From contig NZ_NPKJ01000068.1 of NCBI RefSeq assembly GCF_002284575.1, forward strand, positions 535,033-599,032: a stretch of 64,000 bases of DNA. Reading direction: 5' to 3'. A program made the translations under genes and the position numbers. The notes under the pieces were generated by a model that ran no database searches, was not told the origin of the DNA, and saw nothing but the letters and a program-made list of their open reading frames with translations. This document shows positions 1 to 7,586 of the stretch, one piece after another (position 1 is the first letter of the stretch; each line of letters opens with the position of its first letter). This DNA is from Mesorhizobium temperatum. GTDB taxonomy: Bacteria; Pseudomonadota; Alphaproteobacteria; Rhizobiales; Rhizobiaceae.

Positions 1-171
1 GGTCATGACGCCGAAACCCTGGTATCGCAACAACAGAGCGCCGGTGATGCTCGAAGCCAGCACCAGGCCGACCGTCGCCAGCGCGCCGACCTGGCGGCCG
101 ACAATGACGAAACCGGCGATCTCCAGAAGCGGAAGCGCGAGGATGAACAGGGGAAGCAGCGAAATGCGCAA
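1..171 (-). CDS. fxsA: FxsA family membrane protein, C-terminal part cut by the window edge
   Basis: The minus strand reads a very hydrophobic protein for 57 codons down to base 1, where the window ends. It contains the FxsA-type segment PLLEIAGFVIVG followed by a second hydrophobic helix ending in GALLLRYQG, both typical of this small inner-membrane family (in E. coli FxsA relieves F-plasmid exclusion of phage T7). The start is taken as TTG at 171 because no in-frame ATG lies just upstream; the ribosome binding site is weak, so the start is uncertain. It is divergent from the Tim44-domain gene at 371, an order I know from rhizobial genomes. The C-terminal half is not visible. Confidence 0.7.
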   Translation of the reverse strand, partial: MRISLLPLFILALPLLEIAGFVIVGRQVGALATVGLVLASSITGALLLRYQGFGVMT

Positions 172-370
172 ATCTTGACCGATCGTTTCGATGTTTTGTC
201 GGCCGGCGGGCAATCGCCGCTGGCACTGAACCTTTTAGATAGGTATGGCTGCCTTTAATTTGAATGATTGCAGCTTGCGTTCTATATGCTTTGGATGTTG
301 AACGCTATGCGACCGCAGCCATTGCCTGGCCGGGCGGTCCGGCCGGAGTAGGGATTGATTGGCGGAAGAT

Positions 371-1072
371 ATGGGATTCTTCGACTTCGGCACGATTTTC
401 TTTCTGGTTGCGGCGGTTGTGATTTTTTTCCAGCTGCGCAATGTGCTCGGCCGCCGCACCGGCAGCGAACGCCCGCCCTTCGATCCCTATACGGCGGGCC
501 GCACGCGCGAGGACGCCCAGAAGCCCGAGAATGTGGTCTCGCTGCCGCGCAAGCGAGCGCCGGGAGAGCCGGCAATCGACGCCTATGCGGCGATCGACGC
601 CTTCGCCAAGCCTGACACCGATCTCAACAAGGGCCTGCGCACGATCAAGGACAATGATCCGGCATTCGACCCGAAGACCTTCGTCGACGGCGCCAAGATG
701 GCCTATGAGATGATCGTCATGGCCTATGCCGATGGCGATCGCAAGACGCTGAAGAACCTGTTGTCGCGCGAGGTCTATGACGGCTTTGTCGCGGCCATCG
801 GCGACCGCGAGGCGAAATCGGAAAAGATCCAGTCCTCCTTCGTCGGTATCGACAAGGCCGACATCGTTTCCGCCGAGATGAAGGGCAGCGAGGCGCATAT
901 CACGCTGCGCATCGTCAGCGAACTGATTTCGGCGACGCGCGACAAGGCCGGCGCCGTCATCGACGGCGATCCCGAAACCGTCGCCGAGGTCAAGGATGTC
1001 TGGACCTTTGCCCGCGATACGCGCTCGCGCGACCCGAACTGGAAGCTCGTCGCCACCGAAGAAGAAGACTGA
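371..1072 (+). CDS. Tim44/TimA-type domain inner-membrane protein
   Basis: A 233-residue protein with one N-terminal hydrophobic helix (about residues 4-22, rich in F, V and A), a charged linker, and a C-terminal Tim44-like domain (about 80-230). That domain contains a segment near PKTFVDGAKMAYEMIV and ends in DVWTFARD...DPNWKLV, the usual ending of bacterial Tim44/TimA proteins, which are anchored in the inner membrane. I chose ATG at 371; an upstream TTG at 359 would add only four residues. It is the first gene of a tight run with mltA (25 bp gap) and the Smr gene, suggesting one transcript. The family is related to mitochondrial Tim44, but its bacterial job is not settled. Confidence 0.85.
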   Translation: MGFFDFGTIFFLVAAVVIFFQLRNVLGRRTGSERPPFDPYTAGRTREDAQKPENVVSLPRKRAPGEPAIDAYAAIDAFAKPDTDLNKGLRTIKDNDPAFDPKTFVDGAKMAYEMIVMAYADGDRKTLKNLLSREVYDGFVAAIGDREAKSEKIQSSFVGIDKADIVSAEMKGSEAHITLRIVSELISATRDKAGAVIDGDPETVAEVKDVWTFARDTRSRDPNWKLVATEEED

Positions 1073-1096
1073 GCCCGGACCACGGCGGGGTCTGTC

Positions 1097-2278
1097 GTGT
1101 CGCTTTCTCAGGCGTTCAGCGAAAAATCCTTTGACGATCTGCCCGGTTGGGACGAGGACGACCATCTGGCTGCGTTCGCCGCTTTCCGGCGCTCGGCTTT
1201 TCATGTCCTGACGAAACCCTATCGCTCCGGCGGGCTCGGCGTCGACTTCAATGCCTTCACCGAAGTCTACGCTGCAGCCCGCACCGTGTCGCCAGCCGAC
1301 CGGCGCGAAGCCCGCGCCTTCTTCGAGCGGCATTTCATCCCGGCGCACATAGGAGCCGAAAGCGGCGGCGCCGGCCTCGTCACCGGCTTTTATGAACCCG
1401 TGGTCGACGCCTCGCCGGTGCGAACCGAACGATTTACGGTGCCGCTGCTGTCGCGTCCGGCCGATCTCGTCGACATCGACGACGCCAACCGGCCACACGG
1501 CATGGATCCCTATCTCGCCTTCGGCCGCACCACACCGAACGGGACGGTCGAGTATTTCGACCGCGGCGAGATCGAGCGCGGCGCGCTTGCTGGCAAGGGT
1601 TTGGCTGGCAAGGGTTTGGCTGGCAAGAGTGTGGCCGGCAAGAGTGTGGCCGGCAAGGGTTTGGAAATCGCCTGGATCGCCGACAAGGTCGACGCCTTCT
1701 TCATCCACGTACAAGGTTCTGCGCGGCTCACCATGACCGACGGCCGGCTTTGCCGCGTCACCTATGCCGCCAAATCCGGCCAGCGCTTTACCGGACCGGG
1801 CAAGATCCTGAGCGAGACAGGCGAAATCCCGCTCGAAGCGGTGACCATGCAGTCGGTCCGCGCCTGGTTCAAGGCGCATCCGGATCGCATCGACGAGATC
1901 CTTTGGCGCAACCGCTCCTATATTTTTTTCCGCGAGATTTCGGTCAGCGAGGCGGCTGTCGACGACCCGGAACTCGGGCCGATCGCTGCCGCCAAAGTGC
2001 CGCTGACACCGGGCCGCTCCGTCGCTGTCGACCGTCTGCTGCATACATTCGGGACGCCGTTCTACATCGATGGGCCGTCGCTGACCGCTTTCGATAACAA
2101 GCCGTTCCGGCGGCTGATGATCGCGCAGGACACCGGCTCGGCCATTACCGGGCCAGCCCGTGGCGACCTGTTCGCCGGAACGGGACATGCGGCCGGCGAA
2201 ATCGCCGGCGTCGTCCGCAACCCTGCCGATTTCTACGCGCTGATCCCGCGTCGGCTTGTTCCCGGGGCGGGGCGATGA
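1097..2278 (+). CDS. mltA: Membrane-bound lytic murein transglycosylase A (MltA family)
   Basis: A 393-residue MltA homologue that would cleave peptidoglycan glycan strands to 1,6-anhydro-muropeptides in the periplasm. Family segments seen include VTGFYEPVVDAS, the MltA domain around IDEILWRNRSYIFFRE, and the 3D domain near the C-terminus with QDTGSAITGPARGDLF...GTGHAAGEIAG, which carries the catalytic Asp region. The start is GTG at 1097. No clear signal peptide is visible from this start, which is odd for a periplasmic enzyme. Residues 165-189 are five tandem AGK-G/S-L/V pentapeptides encoded by 15-bp repeats. The stop overlaps the next start by 4 bp, implying translational coupling to the Smr gene. 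Confidence 0.9.
   Translation: MSLSQAFSEKSFDDLPGWDEDDHLAAFAAFRRSAFHVLTKPYRSGGLGVDFNAFTEVYAAARTVSPADRREARAFFERHFIPAHIGAESGGAGLVTGFYEPVVDASPVRTERFTVPLLSRPADLVDIDDANRPHGMDPYLAFGRTTPNGTVEYFDRGEIERGALAGKGLAGKGLAGKSVAGKSVAGKGLEIAWIADKVDAFFIHVQGSARLTMTDGRLCRVTYAAKSGQRFTGPGKILSETGEIPLEAVTMQSVRAWFKAHPDRIDEILWRNRSYIFFREISVSEAAVDDPELGPIAAAKVPLTPGRSVAVDRLLHTFGTPFYIDGPSLTAFDNKPFRRLMIAQDTGSAITGPARGDLFAGTGHAAGEIAGVVRNPADFYALIPRRLVPGAGR
1589..1663 (+). repeat. In-frame 15-bp tandem repeat inside mltA, five units
   Basis: Five consecutive 15-bp units begin at 1589, 1604, 1619, 1634 and 1649. Units 1 and 2 are identical; the others differ at one to three positions. Each encodes AGKGL or AGKSV, so copy-number changes keep the frame. 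The array lies between two conserved parts of the MltA fold. Confidence 0.9.
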
Positions 2279-2808
2279 CCCGGCGCATCGACAGGCTGAG
2301 CGAGGACGACCGGGTCCTGTGGAACCTGGTGGCGCGCACCGCCAAGCCGCTGAAGGGCAAGTCCGCCATCGACAGTCCGGACATCGGCCCGGGCATCGCT
2401 GATGACACGAAGCCACCGCCGCGTGTCCAGGCGATGGCTTCGGCTGCGGCGGCGAAAGCCAAGACGCAGCATGTTTCGCATGCGCTCGACGAACCGACGC
2501 TGGAAAAACTGTCGAAGGGCCGGCTGCCGATCGAAGGCCGCGTCGACCTGCATGGCCTGAGCCAGGACGAAGCCTATTCACTGCTGTTTTCCTTCCTGCA
2601 CCGGGCGCACGCCGGCGGCATTCGCTACGTGCTGGTCATCACCGGCAAAGGCTCCTCGTCGGGCGGCGACGGCATCCTGCGGCGCGCCGTGCCGGCCTGG
2701 CTGTCGACACCTGCATTCAGGCCGCTCGTCTCCAGCCACGACCATGCTGCCCGCAACCATGGCGGCTCGGGCGCGCTCTATGTCCGCCTGCGGCGCGCGC
2801 GCACATGA
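2275..2808 (+). CDS. Smr domain protein
   Basis: A 177-residue protein with an Smr domain in the C-terminal half (about residues 90-177), recognised by VDLHGLSQDEAY, then VLVITGKGSSSGG and the terminal HGGSGALYV. This fold is found in MutS2 and in small stand-alone proteins with nucleic-acid nicking or RNA-cleaving activity. The N-terminal 80 residues are a basic linker without a recognisable fold. The start ATG overlaps the mltA stop (ATGA), so it is probably translated from the same mRNA. Its role in this organism cannot be told from sequence. Confidence 0.88.
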   Translation: MTRRIDRLSEDDRVLWNLVARTAKPLKGKSAIDSPDIGPGIADDTKPPPRVQAMASAAAAKAKTQHVSHALDEPTLEKLSKGRLPIEGRVDLHGLSQDEAYSLLFSFLHRAHAGGIRYVLVITGKGSSSGGDGILRRAVPAWLSTPAFRPLVSSHDHAARNHGGSGALYVRLRRART

Positions 2809-2833
2809 GAATGCACCCCATGAGGATGCACTT

Positions 2834-3199
2834 GTGACTCCGTTCGGCGAAAAGCTTCGCGCCCTGCGAAGCGAACGCGGCGTCAGTCAGAAGGCGATGG
2901 CCGAGGCGATCGGCGTCAGCGCCGCCTATCTGTCGGCGCTGGAGCATGGTCGCCGCGGCGCGCCGACCTGGACGCTGATCCAGAAGATCATCGGCTATTT
3001 CAACGTCATATGGGACGATGCCGAAGAACTCGCGCGGCTGGCCGAGACCTCGCACCCACGGGTTAAGCTCGACACATCGGGCCTCAGCCCCGCCGCCACC
3101 GAGCTTGCCAATGTTTTGGCCGAAAACATCGAAAAACTCGACGAAGCGGAGCTTCGCCGCATCACCGCATCGATCCGCGCCGCGCTGAAGCAGCCGTAG
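2834..3199 (+). CDS. Small XRE-type helix-turn-helix regulator
   Basis: A 121-residue cytoplasmic DNA-binding protein. The HTH lies at about residues 5-60: FGEKLRALRSERGVSQ, then AEAIGVSAAYLSALEHGRR. A C-terminal helical tail (LAENIEKLDEAELRRI) may serve dimerisation. I chose GTG at 2834 because a GAGGA ribosome binding site lies 7 nt upstream; an ATG at 2744 is in frame but would overlap the Smr gene by 65 bp and add low-complexity residues. It follows fxsA/timA/mltA/smr, an arrangement seen in related rhizobia, but its targets are unknown. Confidence 0.82.
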   Translation: MTPFGEKLRALRSERGVSQKAMAEAIGVSAAYLSALEHGRRGAPTWTLIQKIIGYFNVIWDDAEELARLAETSHPRVKLDTSGLSPAATELANVLAENIEKLDEAELRRITASIRAALKQP

Positions 3200-3246
3200 G
3201 GCTTGTCCAACTCGAGCGGAGGCGATCAATTGTTGATGTTGGCACC

Positions 3247-3413
3247 GCCCCTCATTGCCCCTGCCGGGCATTTCTCTCCGTAAACGGGGAGAAAGAGGCT
3301 GACCGCGAACTTGGCACCCCTCTTGCAACGCCGGCGATTGGCGAAATCGTCGATGACAGCGCCCCTCTCCCGTCCCTATACGGGGAGAGGATGCCGGCAG
3401 GCAGGTGAGGGGC
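3247..3413. repeat. Intergenic imperfect palindrome, about 167 bp
   Basis: The outer arms (GCCCCTCA with TGAGGGGC, and inner CTGCCGGGCAT with ATGCCGGCAG) pair across a unique centre, and each arm carries a smaller hairpin of the type CTC-CCGT...ACGGGGAGA. It lies between two convergent genes. It resembles the palindromes at 8961, 13468, 17047 and 19053 in plan, but its arms are less well conserved. Confidence 0.75.
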
Positions 3414-3468
3414 AGCCCAAATGCCTGGAACAGGTAACGGCGAAAAGCAGCGATCCAGTGCAAAAACC

Positions 3469-4086
3469 TTACTGGACCGCGCCGACCAGAACCGGCTGGC
3501 CATCACGGATCGAGACCCAGCGGCCGGTATTGTCGATCGCTTGTCGCTTGAGGAAGCGGTAGCCGGTCCGGTCCCATGAGCGGACCTTTCCGTCCAGATT
3601 GTCGAGGATGTAGTCGCCCTTGCTTGTGCGCACCGTCAGCACGGCATGGCCCTCGCCGTCCGGCTTGCGCACGACGGTCATCAGAAGATTGGCGTAGGAC
3701 ACGCCCAAGCGGTTCAATTCGCGGCGCTTTTCCAGGACATAGTCCTCACAGTCGCCAACGCCCTTGACGGGATAGGCCCAGACCTCGTCCCTGCCATAGA
3801 TGTCGATGTCGCTTATCGGCTTGACGGCGGTGTTGACGCTGGCATTGACGCTGAGGATCTTGCGCCAGAGCGCACCGGTCATGGTGGCGGGGGCGAGATT
3901 GCCCGGGTGGATCGAGCATTCGGCCGGACTGGTCTTGCAGAAATCATAGTGGCCGATCGGCTGCGATGTCGGCCCGCCGGTTGCCATTGGTCCGGCCGCC
4001 GATGCCGTCGTCGACCAGCCTGCCGCAAGTGCCAGCCCAAACAGTGCGCACACGCGTAGCGTTCTCGCCAGTGGTGAGGAAATCAT
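3469..4086 (-). CDS. Periplasmic transglutaminase-like cysteine peptidase (BTLCP family)
   Basis: A 205-residue exported protein. Residues 1-30 form a signal peptide ending near TASAAG. The papain/transglutaminase triad is visible: Cys113 in GDCEDY, His147 in EGHAVLTV and Asp162 in ILDNLDG. This is the BTLCP (DUF920) family; in some bacteria a homologue (LapG) cleaves an adhesin under c-di-GMP control, but no LapD or large adhesin gene is nearby, so that role is not implied. Gene neighbours are unrelated and it is probably monocistronic. Confidence 0.88.
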   Translation of the reverse strand: MISSPLARTLRVCALFGLALAAGWSTTASAAGPMATGGPTSQPIGHYDFCKTSPAECSIHPGNLAPATMTGALWRKILSVNASVNTAVKPISDIDIYGRDEVWAYPVKGVGDCEDYVLEKRRELNRLGVSYANLLMTVVRKPDGEGHAVLTVRTSKGDYILDNLDGKVRSWDRTGYRFLKRQAIDNTGRWVSIRDGQPVLVGAVQ

Positions 4087-4255
4087 TGTCCCCCTCGTCC
4101 CTTGTTGTTAACGAAAGGTTAAGGGCGATCTACAGTCCCTGTCAATTATACCAACGGCCAGTTTTGCGACATGGTTACCCGCGCGGCCGAAACAGCGGCT
4201 ATTGTGCAACAGATCGACTGAGCGGACACGAGACCGCCGTTCCAGGGCCGCTCCC

Positions 4256-5539
4256 TTACTTTCTGGCGGTGCGAACCAGCTTCGGCTTCACCGCAACGCG
4301 GGTCTGGCGGCCATAGCTGGTGATGAAGTCGACGATGCGCGGCACGATTTCGGAGCGGAAGCGCGAGCCGTTGAAGACGCCGTAATGGCCGACCGCCGGC
4401 TGCATATAGTGAGCGTGCCTGTCCGCCGGGATGTTGACGCAGAGGTCGTGCGCGGCCTGGGTCTGGCCGAGGCCGGAAATGTCGTCGTTCTCACCCTCGA
4501 CCGTGAACAGGGCGACATTGCGGATATTGGAGGGATCGATGGCAACGCCCCGATGCGTCATTTCGCCCTTGGGCAAGGCGTGGCGGACAAACACGGTGTC
4601 GACCGTCTGCAGGTAGAACTCCGCCGTCAGATCCATCACCGCCATATATTCGTCGTAAAAGTCGCGGTGCTTCTCGGCATTGTCGCCATCATTCTTCACC
4701 AGATGCATGAAGAAGTCCTTGTGGGCGATGATGTGGCGGTCGAGATTCATGCTCATGAAGCCCGAAAGCTGCAGGAAGCCGGGATAGACCTCGCGGCCGA
4801 AGGCCGGTACCGGCCACGGCGCGTGCATGATAACGTTGTCGCGGAACCAGTCGACGCCCTTTTCCTCGGCCAGAAGGTTGACCGCGGTCGGATTGCGGCG
4901 GGTGTCGATCGGCCCGCCCATCAGCGTCATCGTCGAGGGAACGAACGGGTCGCCGCGCGTTTCCATCAGTGCCACCGCCGCCAGGACCGGCACCGAAGGC
5001 TGGCACACCGCCATGACATGGGTGTCGGGGCCCAGCGCATGCAGCATGTCGACAATGTAGTCGATATAGTCGTCGAGGTCGAAGCTGCCCTCGCTGAGCG
5101 GTACCATGCGGGCGTCGACCCAGTCGGTGATGTGGACGTCGGCATGGGGCAGCATCGCCTCGACCGTGCCGCGCAGGAGCGTCGCGTAGTGGCCGGACAT
5201 CGGCGCCACGATCAGCAGCTTCGGATCAGGCCGGCGGCCGCCGGGAACGGCCCGCTCGAAACGGAGCAAATTGCAGAACGGCCGCGACCACACCGTCTTT
5301 TCGGTGACATCGACGCTTTTCCAGTCGACCACGGTCTTGGTCAGTCCGAATTGCGGCTTGCTGTAGCGGCGCGTCGTGCGCTCGAACAATTCGGCCGTTG
5401 CCGCGATCGAACGGCCCCAGGACGTGTGCGTGAACGGATTGAGCGGATTGGTGTAGAACATCCGCATCGCATCGGCATACAGCCGGGCCGGCTGCACGGC
5501 GGCGTGGTTCAATTCGTAGAACTGGTAGAACATCGACAA
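4256..5539 (-). CDS. phaZ: Intracellular polyhydroxyalkanoate depolymerase
   Basis: A 427-residue cytoplasmic PhaZ of the alpha/beta-hydrolase type that degrades stored polyhydroxybutyrate to oligomers. The N-terminus MSMFYQFYELNHA and the segments VVDWKSVDVTEKT and APMSGHYATLLRGTV are typical. The nucleophile motif is AVCQPS with Cys179, the serine-to-cysteine variant known for intracellular depolymerases. The C-terminus has the catalytic His region AVGHYGVFNGSRF. No signal peptide is present, in keeping with action on internal granules. It is transcribed alone. Confidence 0.93.
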   Translation of the reverse strand: MSMFYQFYELNHAAVQPARLYADAMRMFYTNPLNPFTHTSWGRSIAATAELFERTTRRYSKPQFGLTKTVVDWKSVDVTEKTVWSRPFCNLLRFERAVPGGRRPDPKLLIVAPMSGHYATLLRGTVEAMLPHADVHITDWVDARMVPLSEGSFDLDDYIDYIVDMLHALGPDTHVMAVCQPSVPVLAAVALMETRGDPFVPSTMTLMGGPIDTRRNPTAVNLLAEEKGVDWFRDNVIMHAPWPVPAFGREVYPGFLQLSGFMSMNLDRHIIAHKDFFMHLVKNDGDNAEKHRDFYDEYMAVMDLTAEFYLQTVDTVFVRHALPKGEMTHRGVAIDPSNIRNVALFTVEGENDDISGLGQTQAAHDLCVNIPADRHAHYMQPAVGHYGVFNGSRFRSEIVPRIVDFITSYGRQTRVAVKPKLVRTARK

Positions 5540-5671
5540 CCCCGCTGCTGCGACCGAAGGGACGACGCAGCGCCGAGCCTTGAATCTCTCGCGGGAAGGT
5601 TAACAACAAACTGCTGCGATGCAATACGTCAAGTGAAGTGATTTATGCTGATACTTTCGTCTAAGGCGTTG

Positions 5672-5699
5672 AAAACCGGCTTTGAACGGCCGGAGCCGG
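5672..5699 (-). terminator. Probable rho-independent terminator of rlpA
   Basis: Read on the minus strand, CCGGCT (5699-5694) pairs with AGCCGG (5681-5676) across a 12-nt loop and is followed by TTTT (5675-5672). It lies about 65 bp past the rlpA stop. Confidence 0.5.
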
Positions 5700-5765
5700 C
5701 TTATTGTGCAATGCGAAAGTGTAGCGAGGCAGGGCGTGTCCGGCCGTAGCCGGATCCGAGACCGG

Positions 5766-6125
5766 TCACACGCGGTCGGTGCACACAGAGGTATGGCCCG
5801 AACTGATGAAGCCGAGCCGTCTGGCGGCGCCCTTCGACAGGTCGATCACGCGTCCCTTGATGAACGGGCCGCGGTCGTTGATGCGCACGACGACGCTGCG
5901 GCCGTTGTTGCGGTTGGTGACCTTCAGCTTGGTGCCAAAAGGCAAGGTGCGGTGGGCGGCGGTCAGCGCCGACGGGTTCATCCGCTCGCCGGAAGCGGTC
6001 TTCGAGTGCAGCGCGTACCAGGAGGCGCGGCCGCATTGAGCGGCGGCAGGGGAGGTGGATGCGCCGACCATCAGGCCAGCCGCGATCGTCACCGCGACAA
6101 GCGCGGTCTGGTTTGGTTTCTTCAT
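5766..6125 (-). CDS. rlpA: RlpA-type septal ring lytic transglycosylase
   Basis: A 119-residue exported protein made of a signal peptide (residues 1-30, ending near SPAAAQ) and a single double-psi beta-barrel domain. Diagnostic motifs are CGRASWYALHSKTASGERM, the LPFGTKLKVTN segment and VVRINDRGPF, which holds the conserved Asp of RlpA. There is no SPOR domain, so this is the short rhizobial form. The start is ATG at 6125; a longer reading from 6179 adds 18 residues that would hide the signal peptide. It probably acts on denuded glycan strands in the periplasm. Confidence 0.88.
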   Translation of the reverse strand: MKKPNQTALVAVTIAAGLMVGASTSPAAAQCGRASWYALHSKTASGERMNPSALTAAHRTLPFGTKLKVTNRNNGRSVVVRINDRGPFIKGRVIDLSKGAARRLGFISSGHTSVCTDRV

Positions 6126-6407
6126 CTGCGGCAAATGGCTCCGTTTGACAACCCGGCCGTTACGGATCGAATGTGGCACGAAATGCGGCAGTCATCTGGC
6201 GGTTCCATGACTACAGTACACGTTTGGAGTCGGTGGGAAACACTTTGTCAGAGGGTTATTCGGCGTTGCCGCGTATCCCGATGGTCTTCGTCCCGATATC
6301 CGACGTCGATATACAAGCAGAAGCGAATACGATCGGGTCGCTTCCTTTCGCTTTGCCGTCGCGGTCATGGCTGAATTTATTATCGACTGGGGAAGGAAAT
6401 TCCGACG

Positions 6408-6590
6408 ATGAGATTGATCAAAAATCTGCTGGCGTTGATCGTGCTCGCCATCGGCGCGCTCTGGTCGCTGCAGGGCGTCGGCCTCGTCGGCGGCAGCTTC
6501 ATGACCGGCCAGTCGCAATGGCTCTATATCGGCATCGTCACCGCGCTGGTCGGCCTGATCGGGCTGGTGTGGGCGAACCCGCGCGGCTGA
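6408..6590 (+). CDS. Small two-helix membrane protein
   Basis: A 60-residue protein with two hydrophobic helices (about residues 5-25 and 38-56) separated by a short GSFMTGQSQW loop. A GGAAGGAAA ribosome binding site sits about 7 nt before the ATG, and the base pattern is coding-like. Similar short membrane proteins occur in rhizobial genomes, but none has a known function that I can name. It stands alone between rlpA and a long non-coding stretch. Confidence 0.7.
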   Translation: MRLIKNLLALIVLAIGALWSLQGVGLVGGSFMTGQSQWLYIGIVTALVGLIGLVWANPRG

Positions 6591-7096
6591 GAGTCACATT
6601 CCGGACGGGCCACTGATCCGGGCCGGTCACAGGAACCACGTCAGCGCATTGCCGCGTTTCGGGCGATTGGCGAATGCAGCCATTGCAAACAAGCATTTCT
6701 CGTTTTGCGCCTTCCTTCGGCAAATCCATGCTGCGGATAGCCGACGATTTGAAAACCGGTCCGCTGTATTCGCGATTAAGTACAGTAACCTTATCGACAT
6801 TAAAGAAATTGGAGAGGACGCTGAGCGACGGCAGCCTCCATATCGATCGCCGGCGGTGCATCGGCCTTCAATGCCGACGCGCTGGCTGCCCAGCCGCCTC
6901 TGTGCCCTCAAGGGCACAAAGGTCGGATAAAATGGCCGCAGCGGCTTGAAAACGAAGCAAAATCAACGGTGCTCGGCTTGTATATCATGTCACTAGAATT
7001 TATGTGTCATGTCAGCTTGGACGCGGTGGGGACGCACGCCAAGCGTTTCACAATCGGTGGCCCTGCGCCATCGCATGACAGAGAAACGTTCGGTCT
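6591..7096. other. Non-coding stretch upstream of the Rrf2 gene
   Basis: About 500 bp without a convincing gene. The short frames here have no start signal, no family motif and less GC-rich composition than the flanking genes. The right end carries the TCATGTCA direct repeats listed separately, so the promoter of the Rrf2 unit is probably within the last 120 bp. Confidence 0.5.
6985..7014 (+). promoter_or_regulatory. Direct repeat TCATGTCA x2, candidate operator of the Rrf2 unit
   Basis: TCATGTCA occurs at 6985-6992 and again at 7007-7014, a 22-bp period or close to two helix turns, about 85 bp before the Rrf2 start. The spacing suits a dimeric regulator binding one face of the DNA. That the Rrf2 protein itself binds here is inference. 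Confidence 0.35.
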
Positions 7097-7549
7097 ATGC
7101 TCACGAAAAAGGGCAAGTACGGCCTCAAGGCGCTCGTCCATCTTGCGCGGCTGTCGGTTGGACAGCTCGCCTTCGTTGGCGATATCGCCACCGGAAACAA
7201 CATTCCGAAGAAATTTCTCGATGCCATCCTGGTCGAGTTGCGCAATGCCGGTTTTGTCCAGAGCCGCAAAGGCAAGGAGGGCGGCTATCGCTTGGCGCGG
7301 CCGGCTGATGAAATCAAGATCGGCCATGTCGTGCGCGTGCTCGATGGGCCACTTGCCCCCATCCCCTGCGCCAGCCGCACCCGATATCAGCGCTGTGAAG
7401 ACTGCAACGAGGCGACATGCCAAGTCCGACATCTGATGCTGGAGGTCCGGCAGGCGATCGCCGAGGTGCTGGATCAGCGCAGCCTCGCCGAGATGCGCGA
7501 TATCGCCGGCGACGACGACCTTTCGGCTGCGTTGGAGATTCAGGCCTGA
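7097..7549 (+). CDS. Rrf2 family transcriptional regulator
   Basis: A 150-residue winged-helix regulator. The N-terminus KKGKYGLKALVHLARL, the recognition region NNIPKKFLDAILVELRNAG and the wing SRKGKEGGYRLAR are typical of Rrf2. The C-terminal half has four cysteines (PCASRTRYQRCEDCNEATC), so an iron-sulfur cluster is possible, as in IscR or RirA, but the spacing differs from IscR. The next genes are an FAD/NAD(P)-binding protein and two transsulfuration enzymes, so a CymR-like role in cysteine metabolism is a reasonable guess. Confidence 0.88.
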   Translation: MLTKKGKYGLKALVHLARLSVGQLAFVGDIATGNNIPKKFLDAILVELRNAGFVQSRKGKEGGYRLARPADEIKIGHVVRVLDGPLAPIPCASRTRYQRCEDCNEATCQVRHLMLEVRQAIAEVLDQRSLAEMRDIAGDDDLSAALEIQA

Positions 7550-7586
7550 GCCGGAACCGACGGCTCCTAAGGCAATTGGTGCGCGC

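Noticed and set aside
1589..1663. Short regularly spaced repeats as a CRISPR array
   Set aside because: Units are contiguous 15-mers without spacers and lie in frame within mltA.
305..2581. Very long minus-strand reading frame opposite the timA-like and mltA genes
   Set aside because: It has no family motif, is Arg/Gly/His-rich and mirrors the third-codon GC bias of the plus-strand genes, so it is a shadow.
4202..5641. Long plus-strand frame opposite phaZ
   Set aside because: Composition is His/Arg/Val-rich without motifs; phaZ on the other strand is clear.
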